From JAGWAJ01 sp965215155 (GTDB lineage: Bacteria; Acidobacteriota; Vicinamibacteria; Vicinamibacterales; UBA8438): a stretch of DNA of 64,000 nt. Shown here in pieces: positions 17,421 to 26,367 of this stretch; within the stretch, counting starts at the first letter, position 1, and each line of letters starts with the position of its first letter. The stretch lies in NCBI GenBank assembly GCA_965215155.1, contig CBDCCY010000002.1, positions 620,001-684,000 on the forward strand. The letters are read 5' to 3'. The position numbers and the translations under genes were made by a program. The notes beneath the pieces were generated by a model. That model ran no database searches. It was not told the origin of the DNA and was given only the letters and a program-made list of their open reading frames with translations.

Positions 17421-18937
17421 CGACCGGACACCTGTTCGATGCCCCGGAGACCGGGTCGGAGCGGCCGGACGCCGGGGCGCCGCTCGCCGAGCGGATGCGC
17501 CCGCGGACCCTGGACGACATCGTCGGCCAACAGGAGCTCCTGGGACGCGGACGGCCGCTCCGGGAGGCGATCGAGCGTGACGCTCTCGGGTCGCTCATCC
17601 TCTGGGGCCCGCCGGGCACCGGCAAGACGACCATTGCCCGTCTCGTCGCCACAGTGACGCGCGCGCACTTCATCGCCTTCAGCGCGGTTCTGTCCGGCAT
17701 CCGGGACATCAAGGCGGTCATGGCCGACGCGGAAGCGACGCGTCGCGCCTCGGGCCGCCGGACGATCCTGTTCGTCGACGAGATCCACCGCTTCAACAAG
17801 GCGCAGCAGGACGCGTTCCTGCCGCGCGTCGAGGCCGGCGACATCGTCCTCATCGGGGCGACGACGGAGAACCCGTCGTTCGAGGTCAACGCGGCGCTGC
17901 TGTCCCGATCGCGGGTCTTCGTCCTGCAGCCGCTCACGACCGACGAGACGATCACGATCGTGCGGCGCGCCCTCGACGATCCGGAGCGGGGTCTCGGCGC
18001 GGCCGCCCTCGAGGTGTCCGACGATGCTGTCGAGGCGATCGCCCGGCACGCGAACGGCGACGCCCGCGTGGCGCTCAACCTGCTGGAGCTCGCCGCCACC
18101 CTCGCAGGCGGAAGCGGCCCGGGCGGCGCGCGTGCCGCCGGCGGCGCCGATCGCACCGGCAACGATCGCGCGCCTGAACCCGCGGGCTCCGCCGGCCTCG
18201 CGGGCTCCGCCGGCCTCGTCGGCCGCGGCGACGCCGGCGGAGATGCGGGTGCGCCCGCGGAACGTCCGGCCCGCATCGACCGGGAACTGCTCGCGCAGGC
18301 CATCCAGCGGCGCGCACTGCGCTACGACAAGGGGGGCGAGGAGCACTTCAACCTCATCTCGGCCCTGCACAAGTCGCTGCGCAACAGCGATCCCGACGCG
18401 GGCGTCTACTGGCTGGCGCGGATGCTGGAGGCGGGCGAGGACCCGATGTACATCGCTCGCCGCCTCGTCCGGTTCGCCTCCGAGGACGTCGGAAACGCCG
18501 ATCCGACCGCGCTGACCGTCGCCGTCGCCGCCAAGGACGCCGTCCACTTCATCGGCATGCCGGAGGGGAACACGGCCCTGGCGCAGGCCGTCACCTACCT
18601 TGCCACGGCCCCGAAGTCGAACGCCGTCTACCTGGCCTACAACCGGGCCGCGTCCGACGCCCACGAGCAGGCGGCCGAGCCGGTGCCGCTCCATCTGCGC
18701 AACGCCCCGACGCGGCTGACGAAGGCGCTCGACTACGGCAAGGGCTACCGCTACGCGCACGACGACCCCGATGCCGTCACGGGCATGGACTGCCTGCCGC
18801 CGGCCCTCGCCGGGCGGCGCTACTACCGGCCCGCCGCGCGCGGCTACGAGAAGGAAGTGGCGCGGAGACTGGACGCCTGGCGCGAACTGCGCCGGACGAG
18901 ACGGGCCCGGGCGGCCGGCAGCACGGAGGATTCCTAG
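17417..18937 (+). CDS. rarA: replication-associated recombination protein A (AAA+ ATPase)
   Basis: A 506-residue RarA/MgsA/WRNIP1-type clamp-loader-like ATPase. Walker A GPPGTGKT is at 64-71 and Walker B ILFVDEIHRFNKAQQDAF near 117, followed by sensor 1 (GATTENPSF) and the C-terminal tetramerisation domain (YWLARMLEAGEDP, DCLPPALAGRRYY). It acts at stalled forks. It is longer than the usual roughly 440 residues because of a glycine/alanine-rich insert around residues 233-290. It overlaps the methyltransferase gene by four bases. Confidence 0.93.
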   Translation: MTTGHLFDAPETGSERPDAGAPLAERMRPRTLDDIVGQQELLGRGRPLREAIERDALGSLILWGPPGTGKTTIARLVATVTRAHFIAFSAVLSGIRDIKAVMADAEATRRASGRRTILFVDEIHRFNKAQQDAFLPRVEAGDIVLIGATTENPSFEVNAALLSRSRVFVLQPLTTDETITIVRRALDDPERGLGAAALEVSDDAVEAIARHANGDARVALNLLELAATLAGGSGPGGARAAGGADRTGNDRAPEPAGSAGLAGSAGLVGRGDAGGDAGAPAERPARIDRELLAQAIQRRALRYDKGGEEHFNLISALHKSLRNSDPDAGVYWLARMLEAGEDPMYIARRLVRFASEDVGNADPTALTVAVAAKDAVHFIGMPEGNTALAQAVTYLATAPKSNAVYLAYNRAASDAHEQAAEPVPLHLRNAPTRLTKALDYGKGYRYAHDDPDAVTGMDCLPPALAGRRYYRPAARGYEKEVARRLDAWRELRRTRRARAAGSTEDS

Positions 18938-18940
18938 GAG

Positions 18941-19114
18941 ATGCCGGGTGTCGTCTACTACCTCGGCCGCGGGCTGCAACTGCTCGGCATGTGGCTGCTG
19001 CTGGTCGCCATCGTCACCGCGGGCCCGATGGGGCCCAGCCCCCGCATCTTCGGCGCCGGCATCGGTGTCTTCTTCCTCGGCTGGCTCATCGTCAGGAGCA
19101 GGCTCCGCAGTTAG
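18941..19114 (+). CDS. small two-helix membrane protein
   Basis: A 57-residue reading frame (MPGVVYYLGRG...RSRLRS) starts three bases after the rarA stop, with AGGAG immediately before its ATG. It has two hydrophobic segments (about residues 8-27 and 36-52) and a basic C-terminal tail. It is not recognised. Spacing, ribosome site and codon composition make a real gene likely. Confidence 0.6.
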   Translation: MPGVVYYLGRGLQLLGMWLLLVAIVTAGPMGPSPRIFGAGIGVFFLGWLIVRSRLRS

Positions 19115-19190
19115 CGCGCCCTGACGGGCGCGTTGGGAGTCTGCGCGGGCACGGAGTCCTCGATGGCAGGTTCTGCGGCGCAGACTCCTA
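19115..19190. repeat. dispersed palindromic repeat, copy C
   Basis: This unit follows directly after the small membrane protein stop and is inverted relative to copy A at 1978. It has the GC hairpin at its left, then GGGAGTCTGCG and CGCAGACTCCTAA at the ends. About 73 of 77 positions match copy A. Confidence 0.85.
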
Positions 19191-19360
19191 ACGAGGCTCC
19201 GCCTCAGACCGACGAGACATGTAGACCTCAGCGCGTGCTTTAGGGGGAGTCGGACTCCGGCCGCTGCTCCCGCTGCGGCGTGAGCCGCCGTTATAGTCGC
19301 CCGAGGGCGATGGTGGCCGTAGACTGGCCGGTGGGGAGCCCATCGACCGGAGCCCGAGCC

Positions 19361-20962
19361 ATGAACGTAGCACGATCCGTCGCCGAAGTACTGTCGCGGC
19401 ACACGATGCTGACGCTGGAGTGCATCGACCGCATGTACCTGAACGTCTACGTACCGCTGCTGCAGACGGGGGCGGGCGCGGCGCACTTCTTCCGCAAGGT
19501 CCGGGGCCGGCCGGTGCCGTCGTCGGCCCTGATGGGACCGCTGACCGAGCGCTTCGTCGCGGCGATCAAGCGCTATGCCGAGCGCAACGGCATCGACATC
19601 GTGGCGTTCGGTCGCCGGGAGCGCAAGGACGACCGGACGCGGGAGTACCTCCGCCGGTGGACGGGAGGCGAAGGCGTGCTCTACATCGGGCGGGCGCAAG
19701 AGAAGGCACGGGTGCTGCGTACGGAACGCCGCCACGACCCGAGGACCGGCGCGAGCTATCCGTGGCTGACGGACTCGACGGCGATGGTCAACCACTACTA
19801 CGTCTACGCGGTGGACGACGACTTCGGGCCGTTCTTCCTGAAGTTCTGCTCGTACTTCCCGTACAACGCCAAGCTGTGCATCAACGGGCACGAGTACCTG
19901 AAGCGGCAGTTGACGAAGCGGGGCATCGCGTTCGAGGCGCTCGACAACGGCATCCTGCGCTGCGACGACCCCGAGGCGATGCAGCGGCTGGCCGACGGGC
20001 TGACGGCGGAGCAGGTCGACGGGCTGCTGCGGAAGTGGCTGGCGCGGCTGCCGCACCCCTTCGAGCCCAGCGACCGGAAACAGGGCATCCGGTACGACAT
20101 CTCGATACTGCAGGCGGAGTTCGCCCGGACCCAGGTGTTCGACCGACCGGCGCAGGGGCGGGTCTTCTTCGAGGAGGTGCTGCGCGAGCACCTCGACATG
20201 GGCCGTCCCGACCACGTGCAGTTGATCTTCGACCGGCGCGTCACCCGACGCACCCCCTCGCGGTATCGCACCCGCGTCATCACCGACAGGGTCACCCCGT
20301 CGCTGCACGTCGACTACAAGCACTCGCGCATCAAGCAGTACCACAAGGAGGGACGCGCGCTACGCACCGAGACGGTGATCAACGACACGTACGACTTCGA
20401 TGTCGGCCGCCGGCTGAGGAACCTTGAGGATCTGAAGACGATCGGCTTCACCGCCAACCGACGCCTGCTCGGCGTCCAACGCCTCAGTCACGACCGAAGC
20501 ATCGGAGCCGACGTGCTCGACGAGTTGCACCGCCCGGTGTGCATCGACGGCCAACGCGCCTCGGCGCTGCGCTTCGGCGACCGGCGGGTGCAAGCGCTGT
20601 TCGCCGCCCTGCTGCGCTTCGACCTGCTGCCGCACGGCTTCCGCAACCGGGAGTTGCGGGAGGCGGTGGCGTCACTGTGTGGTCTGTCGCTCGACGATTA
20701 CGGCACGGGACGCATGACGTACGACCTGCGCCGGCTACGTCTCCGGGGGCTCATCGAGCGCATCCCCGGCACCCTCCGGTACCAGCTCACCGCCGAGGGA
20801 CTCTGCGTCGCGCTGGCCTATCACCGGACCCAGGCGCGGGTTCTCGGGCCGGTGCTGTCGGCGACCCTCGACGGGGACTCGACCACACGGATTCGGGAAG
20901 CCGTCGCCCTCTACGACCAAGAGGTCGACCACGCTTGGCGCGGACGGGCCCTGGCTGCCTGA
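19361..20962 (+). CDS. widespread orphan-family protein of unknown function
   Basis: A 533-residue protein recalled from memory as belonging to a large uncharacterised family that occurs in several copies per genome in Actinobacteria and other phyla. Visible conserved blocks are LECIDRMYLNVYVP, GVLYIGRAQEKARV, AMVNHYYVYAVDDDFGPFF, FCSYFPYNAKLCINGHEY and SLHVDYKHSRIKQYHKEGRALRTET. Many invariant N, H, Y and K residues suggest an enzyme. The C-terminal 120 residues look like a winged-helix module (MTYDLRRLRLRGLIERI, YQLTAEG). Multi-copy occurrence suggests mobility, but no terminal repeats were found here. Confidence 0.7.
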   Translation: MNVARSVAEVLSRHTMLTLECIDRMYLNVYVPLLQTGAGAAHFFRKVRGRPVPSSALMGPLTERFVAAIKRYAERNGIDIVAFGRRERKDDRTREYLRRWTGGEGVLYIGRAQEKARVLRTERRHDPRTGASYPWLTDSTAMVNHYYVYAVDDDFGPFFLKFCSYFPYNAKLCINGHEYLKRQLTKRGIAFEALDNGILRCDDPEAMQRLADGLTAEQVDGLLRKWLARLPHPFEPSDRKQGIRYDISILQAEFARTQVFDRPAQGRVFFEEVLREHLDMGRPDHVQLIFDRRVTRRTPSRYRTRVITDRVTPSLHVDYKHSRIKQYHKEGRALRTETVINDTYDFDVGRRLRNLEDLKTIGFTANRRLLGVQRLSHDRSIGADVLDELHRPVCIDGQRASALRFGDRRVQALFAALLRFDLLPHGFRNRELREAVASLCGLSLDDYGTGRMTYDLRRLRLRGLIERIPGTLRYQLTAEGLCVALAYHRTQARVLGPVLSATLDGDSTTRIREAVALYDQEVDHAWRGRALAA

Positions 20963-21048
20963 ACACTGGATCGGGGAGACCAAGACCACCGGCGGTAGCC
21001 GGATCCGAAACTTGACTCAACTGTGAAGATCATGCGGGTTCAAGGCGT

Positions 21049-22746
21049 CTAGTCCCGGAGCGCGAACGTCGAGAGCGAGCTGCCCGCGATCACGGCGACG
21101 TACTGCTTCCCGGCCACCTCGTAGGTCATCGGCCCGTTGACGATCTGCCCGCCGAGGGCGGCCCGCCAGAGCAGGTCGCCGGTCCGCGCGTCGAGCGCCT
21201 GGAAGTAGCCGGAGCGCGCACCCGTGAACAGCAGGTCCGACGCCGTGGTCAGGATGCCGCTCGAGATGACGTCGGTCATCTCGAACGACCACTGCCGGTC
21301 GCCACTCAGCGCGTCGACCGCCACCACCGCCCCGCGGGCCGCCTCGTCGGTCCAGGTGTTGATGGGGCCGCGCGTCAGCCCCGGCACGATCGGCGCGTCC
21401 GGCACGGGGTTGTAGGTCCTCGGTCGCCCGCCGATGAACGAGCCGCCCGGCTCGTACTCCTGTGGCTCGCCGATGAAGATCGACCCGTAGTCCTCCCAGG
21501 CCGGGATGTACATCAGCTCGGTGCGCGGGCTGAACGAGGGCGAGTACCAGTTCGTCCCGCCCTGCACGCCCGGGAACGTGGGCTCGCCGGGCGGCTGCGG
21601 CGTCTCGACGGGGCGCCCGCTGTCGTCGAGGCCCTCCGCCCAGTTGACGCGGACGAACGGCTGGCCGGTCAGGAAGCGCCCGGTCGCCCGGTCCAGCACA
21701 TAGTAGAAGCCGTTCCGGTTGGCCCACAGCATCACCTTGAACGGCACGCCGTTGCGCTCGATGTCGGCGAGCACGGGGATCTGCACCGCGTCGTAGTCGT
21801 AGGGGTCGTCGGGGGTGAACTGGAAGTACCAGCGCAACTCGCCGGTGTCGGCGTCGAGCGCCACCACCGAGTCCGAGTAGAGGTTGTCGCCCGGACGCTG
21901 CTCGCGGTAGAAGTCCGGCCCCGGATTGCCGATGCCCCAGTAGGTGAGGTTCAGCTCCGGATCGTAGGAGCCGGTCAGCCAGACCGAGGCGCCGCCGTGC
22001 ATCCACGCCTCCGGGTCGCAGTAGGTCTCGGGGTTCGGCGGGCAGGGCTCCCACGTCTCGTGGCCGGGCTCGCCGGGCCCCGGGATGGTGTAGAAGCGCC
22101 AGACCTCCTCCCCCGTGGCCGCATCGAGGGCCGAGATGAACCCCCGGATGCCCCGGTCGCCCCCCGCCGTACCCACGATCACCTTGTCCTTGATGGCGAG
22201 CGGCGCCAGCGTGAAGGAGTAGGCGAGCTCCTTGTCGGCCAGCTCGACGTCCCAGAGCTCGGCGCCCGTCGTCGCGTCGAGCGCCACCACGTGCGCGTCG
22301 AGGGTCGCCATGAACAGGCGGTTGTCGAGGATGGCGACGCCGCGGTTGTTCGACCCGCAGCAGGCCCGGTGGTCGGGCGGCGTGGGGTACTGGTACGTCC
22401 AGAAGACGCGGCCGGTGCGGGCGTCGAGGGCCACCACGTCGTTGGGCCGCTGCGTCACGTACATGATGCCGTCGACGACCAGCGGCGTCGACTGCCAGGG
22501 TCCGAAGACGGGCGTCTGGTAGACCCACTGCAACTGCAGATCGCCGACGTTGGCCGGGGTCACCTGGTCCAGCTCGCTGTAGCGCTGGCTGAAGTAGGTA
22601 CCGGAGTAGGTGAGCCAGTCGGCCGGGGCTTCCGCCGCGGCCTCGAGGCGCTCGGGCGGCACCTGGGCGGATACGCCGGCCGCACCCAGCCCGATCAGGA
22701 TCGCCGCCGCCAGGGCCACGCGCCGCGTCGTCTCTGTCCGTCGCAT
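21049..22746 (-). CDS. PQQ-dependent alcohol/sugar dehydrogenase (quinoprotein)
   Basis: A 565-residue periplasmic protein with a signal peptide (VALAAAILIGLGAAGVSAQ). It is an eight-bladed propeller built of WY/DAxTG repeats (VVALDARTGRVFW, VVALDATTGAELW, VVALDADTGELRW). The vicinal disulfide pair Cys129-Cys130 (ACCGSNNRG) and the PDDPYDYD segment with the catalytic aspartate mark an active quinoprotein dehydrogenase. It lacks a fused cytochrome domain; the adjacent upstream gene encodes a two-haem cytochrome that probably takes its electrons. Confidence 0.9.
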   Translation of the reverse strand: MRRTETTRRVALAAAILIGLGAAGVSAQVPPERLEAAAEAPADWLTYSGTYFSQRYSELDQVTPANVGDLQLQWVYQTPVFGPWQSTPLVVDGIMYVTQRPNDVVALDARTGRVFWTYQYPTPPDHRACCGSNNRGVAILDNRLFMATLDAHVVALDATTGAELWDVELADKELAYSFTLAPLAIKDKVIVGTAGGDRGIRGFISALDAATGEEVWRFYTIPGPGEPGHETWEPCPPNPETYCDPEAWMHGGASVWLTGSYDPELNLTYWGIGNPGPDFYREQRPGDNLYSDSVVALDADTGELRWYFQFTPDDPYDYDAVQIPVLADIERNGVPFKVMLWANRNGFYYVLDRATGRFLTGQPFVRVNWAEGLDDSGRPVETPQPPGEPTFPGVQGGTNWYSPSFSPRTELMYIPAWEDYGSIFIGEPQEYEPGGSFIGGRPRTYNPVPDAPIVPGLTRGPINTWTDEAARGAVVAVDALSGDRQWSFEMTDVISSGILTTASDLLFTGARSGYFQALDARTGDLLWRAALGGQIVNGPMTYEVAGKQYVAVIAGSSLSTFALRD

Positions 22747-22753
22747 GGTTGCC

Positions 22754-23608
22754 TCAGCCTTTCAGGGACATGAGGTAGGCCAGCAGGTCCGCCAGCTCCT
22801 CGGGGGCCAACCGATCGCCGTAGGCCGGCATCGGCGACTCGGCGGACAGGTCGAACCGCTGCAGGTCGGCCTTGTCGAACGACCGCAGGCGTCCCGCCTC
22901 GTCGATGACCTGCACGGTATAGGTATCCTCGTTCAGGCGGCGTCCCGTGACGGTCTCCCCGTCCGCGGTCACCAGGATCACCGGCCGATCGATGGGGCGC
23001 ATCGTACCGCTCGGGTCGAGTAGTGTGCGCCGCAGAGCGCTCGCCGCGCGCCGCGCGCCGATCGACGTCAGGTCGACGGCCAGCCGCGGACCCTCCGCGC
23101 CCACCCGGTGGCAGCGCAGACAGTCCCCCGCCCCCTCGAAGACGGCGCGCCCCCGGGCCGTGTCGCCCAGGGCCACCGCATCGGCCTCGTAGTTCATGTT
23201 GCGGAGGTAGGCGACGATGCCGGCCATCTCGGCCGCGTCGAAGTCGAACGCCAGCATGCCTCTGTCCGGTATCCCGAGGCGGATCACCTGCCGCAGCCCG
23301 CGGTCCGTCGCCCCCCGCCGCAGCGGACCGTTCCGCAGGTCCACGCCGGCGATGCCCGCCCCGTCCTCGGCGTGGCACACCGCGCACTCCCGCGCGTAGA
23401 CGGCCTGTCCGTAGGCGATGTCGGCCGGCTCGTACTCCGTGTGGTCCTGCGCGGCGGCCGGGACCCCGGCGGCAGCGAGCCAGACCGCGGCTCCGGCGAT
23501 CAGGCCGCGAGCGGGCGCGCCCCGGCGGGCGCGTTGGGAGTCCGCGCTGGCACGGCCCTCGCGCGTCACCCCTTCTTCGGCGCAGAAACCTGGCTCTCGG
23601 CAGGTCAT
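22754..23608 (-). CDS. di-haem cytochrome c, electron acceptor of the quinoprotein
   Basis: From the chosen start this is a 284-residue protein with two haem motifs, CAVCH and CLRCH. A C-terminal block (LVTADGETVTGRRLNEDTYTVQVID through MPAYGDRLAPEELADLLAYL) matches the haem-binding domain seen in large membrane dehydrogenase cytochromes. The signal peptide core is GLIAGAAVWLAAAGVPAAAQ. It lies seven bases upstream of the PQQ dehydrogenase on the same strand, so the two likely form one redox unit. The start is uncertain: the region encoding the N-terminus is a degenerate copy of the dispersed palindromic repeat. Confidence 0.8.
   Translation of the reverse strand: MTCREPGFCAEEGVTREGRASADSQRARRGAPARGLIAGAAVWLAAAGVPAAAQDHTEYEPADIAYGQAVYARECAVCHAEDGAGIAGVDLRNGPLRRGATDRGLRQVIRLGIPDRGMLAFDFDAAEMAGIVAYLRNMNYEADAVALGDTARGRAVFEGAGDCLRCHRVGAEGPRLAVDLTSIGARRAASALRRTLLDPSGTMRPIDRPVILVTADGETVTGRRLNEDTYTVQVIDEAGRLRSFDKADLQRFDLSAESPMPAYGDRLAPEELADLLAYLMSLKG
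23513..23600. repeat. dispersed palindromic repeat, degenerate copy D
   Basis: GGCGCGCCCCGGCGGGCGCG then TTGGGAGTCCGCGCTGGCACGG matches the left half of copy C, and a looser match (GGCGCAGAAACCTGG) follows. It overlaps the likely 5' coding end of the cytochrome gene, unlike the other copies, which sit at 3' ends. Confidence 0.6.
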
Positions 23609-23809
23609 GGTTCCATCCTCGGCGCTTCGCGGCGATTCTGCATGGCCCTTGCTACACCGGCGCCCCGGCGAAGTCAAGGTGCGAGCCCCGCCTCGACGCC
23701 GGCGCCCGCGCCGCGCTGGGACGGCGTCTGCGATGGGTGCCGGCACCTGCTTGGGCGAGTGCGGCGCCGGCGCCGCTTCCGACGGGTGACGGTGAACGCG
23801 GGGGACCCG

Positions 23810-24106
23810 CTACCACGTGAACGTGAACAGCCTGACCGCACGGCGCCCCGGCTCGGGCCGGCCGAAGTCCGGGGCCTTGTACCGCTCGGGCACGGCGGCC
23901 CAGCCGTCGAAGGAGTCGCCGTCGAGGAAGAAGCGCCCCGTCTCGCCCGGCTCCGGGGCCGGGCTGCCCGTCGAGAAGAGCAGATGGGAACGATCCGGCG
24001 CGCGCGGTCCGACTCGATCGACATGGGGTACGTGCTCTCGGCGACCGTCGCCGTCGATTGCGGCGTGAATCCAGTCGAGGTGGACCCGTGCTCGCGTGCC
24101 GCCCAT
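23810..24106 (-). CDS. small hypothetical protein
   Basis: A 98-residue frame starting MGGTRARVHLDW and ending RAVRLFTFTW. No domain is recognised. AGGA lies about eleven bases upstream. The C-terminal half (LFSTGSPAPEPGETGRFFLD, FDGWAAVPERY) looks protein-like, but coding status is uncertain. Confidence 0.35.
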   Translation of the reverse strand: MGGTRARVHLDWIHAAIDGDGRREHVPHVDRVGPRAPDRSHLLFSTGSPAPEPGETGRFFLDGDSFDGWAAVPERYKAPDFGRPEPGRRAVRLFTFTW

Positions 24107-24290
24107 CGTAGTGTCCTGACGGCGCGGCGACAAGGCGTCCCGGCGGCTCGCCGCGGACAACCGGCGCGCCGGACGGCCGGCCGGCACCCGGGATGGTATG
24201 CTCCGGCGGCTCGCGTCCGCGTGCCGGGTGGCTGGACGGAACGGCACCTCAATGCCCCGGCCTCCCGATCGCTACCCCTGGAGAGAGGTC

Positions 24291-25313
24291 ATGAAGGAGC
24301 CCACCTGCCCGCGCGGCCGCCGGACATGCCCGTCATCGCGTCACTTCACACCCCGCCCGAGAATGGGACGGCCGGAATCGATGCTCGGAGCGGTGCTGCT
24401 GCTCTTCGTTGCGAGCGCCGCATCGGCACAGCCATACGTGAGCATCGAGCTGGGCGCCGGCACGGGCCCGAGCATGGACACGATCGGAAGCAGCAACGAC
24501 CCGTTGGGCGCGACCTGCGACGAGTTCATCAACCCGCAGTTCGCCCTCGTGGCGCTGACCGCGGGGTACGAGAGCGTCAACTGCGTGAGCCCCCCGCTCG
24601 GAGACGTCTACAGTTGGACCAACCGTTTCGGCGGCGGCAACGGCGTGCTGGCCGGTGCTGCTGCCGGGTATGCGTTCCGCGACCGCTTCCGGATCGAGCT
24701 CGAGTACTTCTATCGCGACACGGCGTACGACGAGACCTCCCCGCTCACCGAACGCGGGGCGGATCAGCCCCTGCAAGCGGGCAACGAGTTCGCGCAGGCG
24801 GAGGAGCGCATCGGGAGCGTCGTCTCGCACAACCTGTTCGGCAACGTGTACGTCGACCTCGTCAACGACGGCCCGTTCACTCCGTACGTCGGGTTCGGCG
24901 TGGGCGTCGGCTGGACGGAGGTGGACTATGCCGAGTGGTGGATCCGCACCCGGGACGTGAGCCTGCTGACGAATGGCGGGCCGCGGGCCGGAGGCCCACC
25001 GCTCCCCAACGCGGACGAGATCCGCCGGAATCTCGCTGGCGTCATCACTACGGCCCACACCACGCTCGACAATGCGCTGGGGAGCTACCAGGTGCCGTTC
25101 GGCGTCGACTACGCGGTCTCGGAGGCGTTCACGCTCGGCCTCAAGGTGCGGTGGGTCGCCTACGGCAGTTTCGCGGCGTACATTCCCCTCGATCTGCTGC
25201 GCAGTCACGTGCCCAACCTGCGAGTCGATGGGAGCCAGCCGGTCAGCGACCACTTCGAGACGGACGACGTCCGGATGATCGCGTTCAGCCTGAACGCGAA
25301 GTACCGGTTCTGA
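24291..25313 (+). CDS. outer-membrane beta-barrel protein
   Basis: A 340-residue protein. The N-terminus is long and basic before a hydrophobic signal core (MLGAVLLLFVASAASAQ), and the mature part is rich in alternating aromatic strands ending in YRF, the classic C-terminal phenylalanine of outer-membrane barrels. Motifs such as FRIELEYFYRDTAYD and FTPYVGFGVGVGWTEVDYA fit the OmpW/OMP_b-brl type. ATG at 24291 has a GAGAGAGG ribosome site; ATG at 24381 would give a more ordinary signal peptide. The cargo is unknown. Confidence 0.75.
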   Translation: MKEPTCPRGRRTCPSSRHFTPRPRMGRPESMLGAVLLLFVASAASAQPYVSIELGAGTGPSMDTIGSSNDPLGATCDEFINPQFALVALTAGYESVNCVSPPLGDVYSWTNRFGGGNGVLAGAAAGYAFRDRFRIELEYFYRDTAYDETSPLTERGADQPLQAGNEFAQAEERIGSVVSHNLFGNVYVDLVNDGPFTPYVGFGVGVGWTEVDYAEWWIRTRDVSLLTNGGPRAGGPPLPNADEIRRNLAGVITTAHTTLDNALGSYQVPFGVDYAVSEAFTLGLKVRWVAYGSFAAYIPLDLLRSHVPNLRVDGSQPVSDHFETDDVRMIAFSLNAKYRF

Positions 25314-25513
25314 CTCGCTCCAACGTTGGACCGGACGAGGAGAACCCGGCCCTGTTCGGCCTGACGGAGTCACGGCTGGACCCGAGATGGAGCCGTGGTC
25401 ACCGGCGAGCGGCTCCCGTCCGTCGATCCGCGCCCCCCCCGTGGCCCCTGTAATGCGAAGTCGGTGCTGGCGCAGTTGACGCCGGAGTCCAAGACCGTAG
25501 TACGCTTAGGCTG

Positions 25514-25681
25514 ATGCACGGGGCGAGGATGCGGCCGTTCCTGCCCGAGCGCCAACCGGGCGCTGGAGCCGGCGGCCCGGAAGGCCGGCCGGCATTCACC
25601 GTGAACCGGATTCGCCACTCGGTCGCGACGGGACTCCGACGGACGGGGTCGGACGTGGCGGACGCAATTCGTTCCCTCTAG
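25514..25681 (+). pseudogene. possible tyrosine recombinase C-terminal fragment
   Basis: A 55-residue frame whose second half, FTVNRIRHSVATGLRRTGSD, resembles the R-H-x-x-A-T box of tyrosine recombinases (LRHSFATHLLEAG type). The catalytic tyrosine is absent. A TTGACG and TACGCT pair upstream (25,477-25,505) is promoter-like. It lies nine bases before the tRNA-Arg fragment, where an old integrase could be expected. Confidence 0.3.
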
Positions 25682-25689
25682 TCAAGGAC

Positions 25690-25731
<42 letters not shown>

Positions 25732-25733
<2 letters not shown>

Positions 25734-25816
25734 TCACGAAAAAGCCAAAACCCCAACAAACCCCGGTTTTATTGGGGAAGTCGTGATCAGAAACCGTCAG
25801 AAACCGTCAGAAACCG
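25732..25816. repeat. hairpin and triple decamer at the island edge
   Basis: GATCACGA (25,732-25,739) pairs with TCGTGATC (25,781-25,788) around an inner CCCCAA/TTGGGG stem. Directly after, TCAGAAACCG occurs three times in tandem (25,787-25,816). The arrangement resembles arm and core sites of an attachment region. Confidence 0.6.
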
Positions 25817-26079
25817 GCTGGCAGCAGCAGAAACGGCTGGCAGTCCGGCTGGCAGAGACGTTGTTGTCGCAGGAGAGATGGCGCAGCTCGAACCCTTGGG
25901 TGGCTCTGTCCACGACCGAGGCCCATCCGCTCCTGCTCGACTGTGACGCCATGCACGGCTACAGTAGTACGGGTCGCGGGCAGCAGGTCCTCGGTGCGTT
26001 GCTGGCTGGCAAGATCCGCCTCGTGTAGCTGCGTTCGACGAACGATGGCTCGCACGACCGTAGCCGAGAGGTGGCTGGG
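25817..26079. other. no supported gene
   Basis: A short open frame covers much of this stretch, but it begins in the tandem repeat and has no recognisable motif, ribosome site or family resemblance. I see no gene here. Confidence 0.4.
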
Positions 26080-26367
26080 ATGGACGTGACGCTCAACTTG
26101 ACCCCGGAACTCGGACACCGCCTGCAACGCGCAGCTCGAAAGCACGGTGTGTCCGCCGATGAGTACACGCTACGGTTGCTCGATCGGCACGTACCCGGCG
26201 ACGGCCAGGCTGCGGCTCTTGCGTCTCTTCTTCAGTCCTGGATTGACGAGGAGGATGACGCGGGCGAACAACGAGAGACCGGCGAGTACCTCGTTCGCAC
26301 GTTGGACGAAGACCGTCTGTCCGGCCGTCAGCTGTTCCCGACAGAGCACAAGGGCGTCACTTGGTGA
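26080..26367 (+). CDS. antitoxin-like ribbon-helix-helix protein
   Basis: A 95-residue protein starting MDVTLNLTPELGHRLQRAARKHG, a beta-strand plus two helices in ribbon-helix-helix style, followed by an acidic linker (WIDEEDDAGEQRE) that would bind a toxin. The downstream PIN gene starts at a GTG overlapping this TGA, which is the typical VapBC arrangement. It would bind its own promoter and block the toxin. Confidence 0.6.
   Translation: MDVTLNLTPELGHRLQRAARKHGVSADEYTLRLLDRHVPGDGQAAALASLLQSWIDEEDDAGEQRETGEYLVRTLDEDRLSGRQLFPTEHKGVTW

Noticed and set aside
25787..25816. CRISPR-like array
   Set aside because: Three tandem 10-bp units without spacers, and no cas gene in the window; no CRISPR array was seen anywhere.
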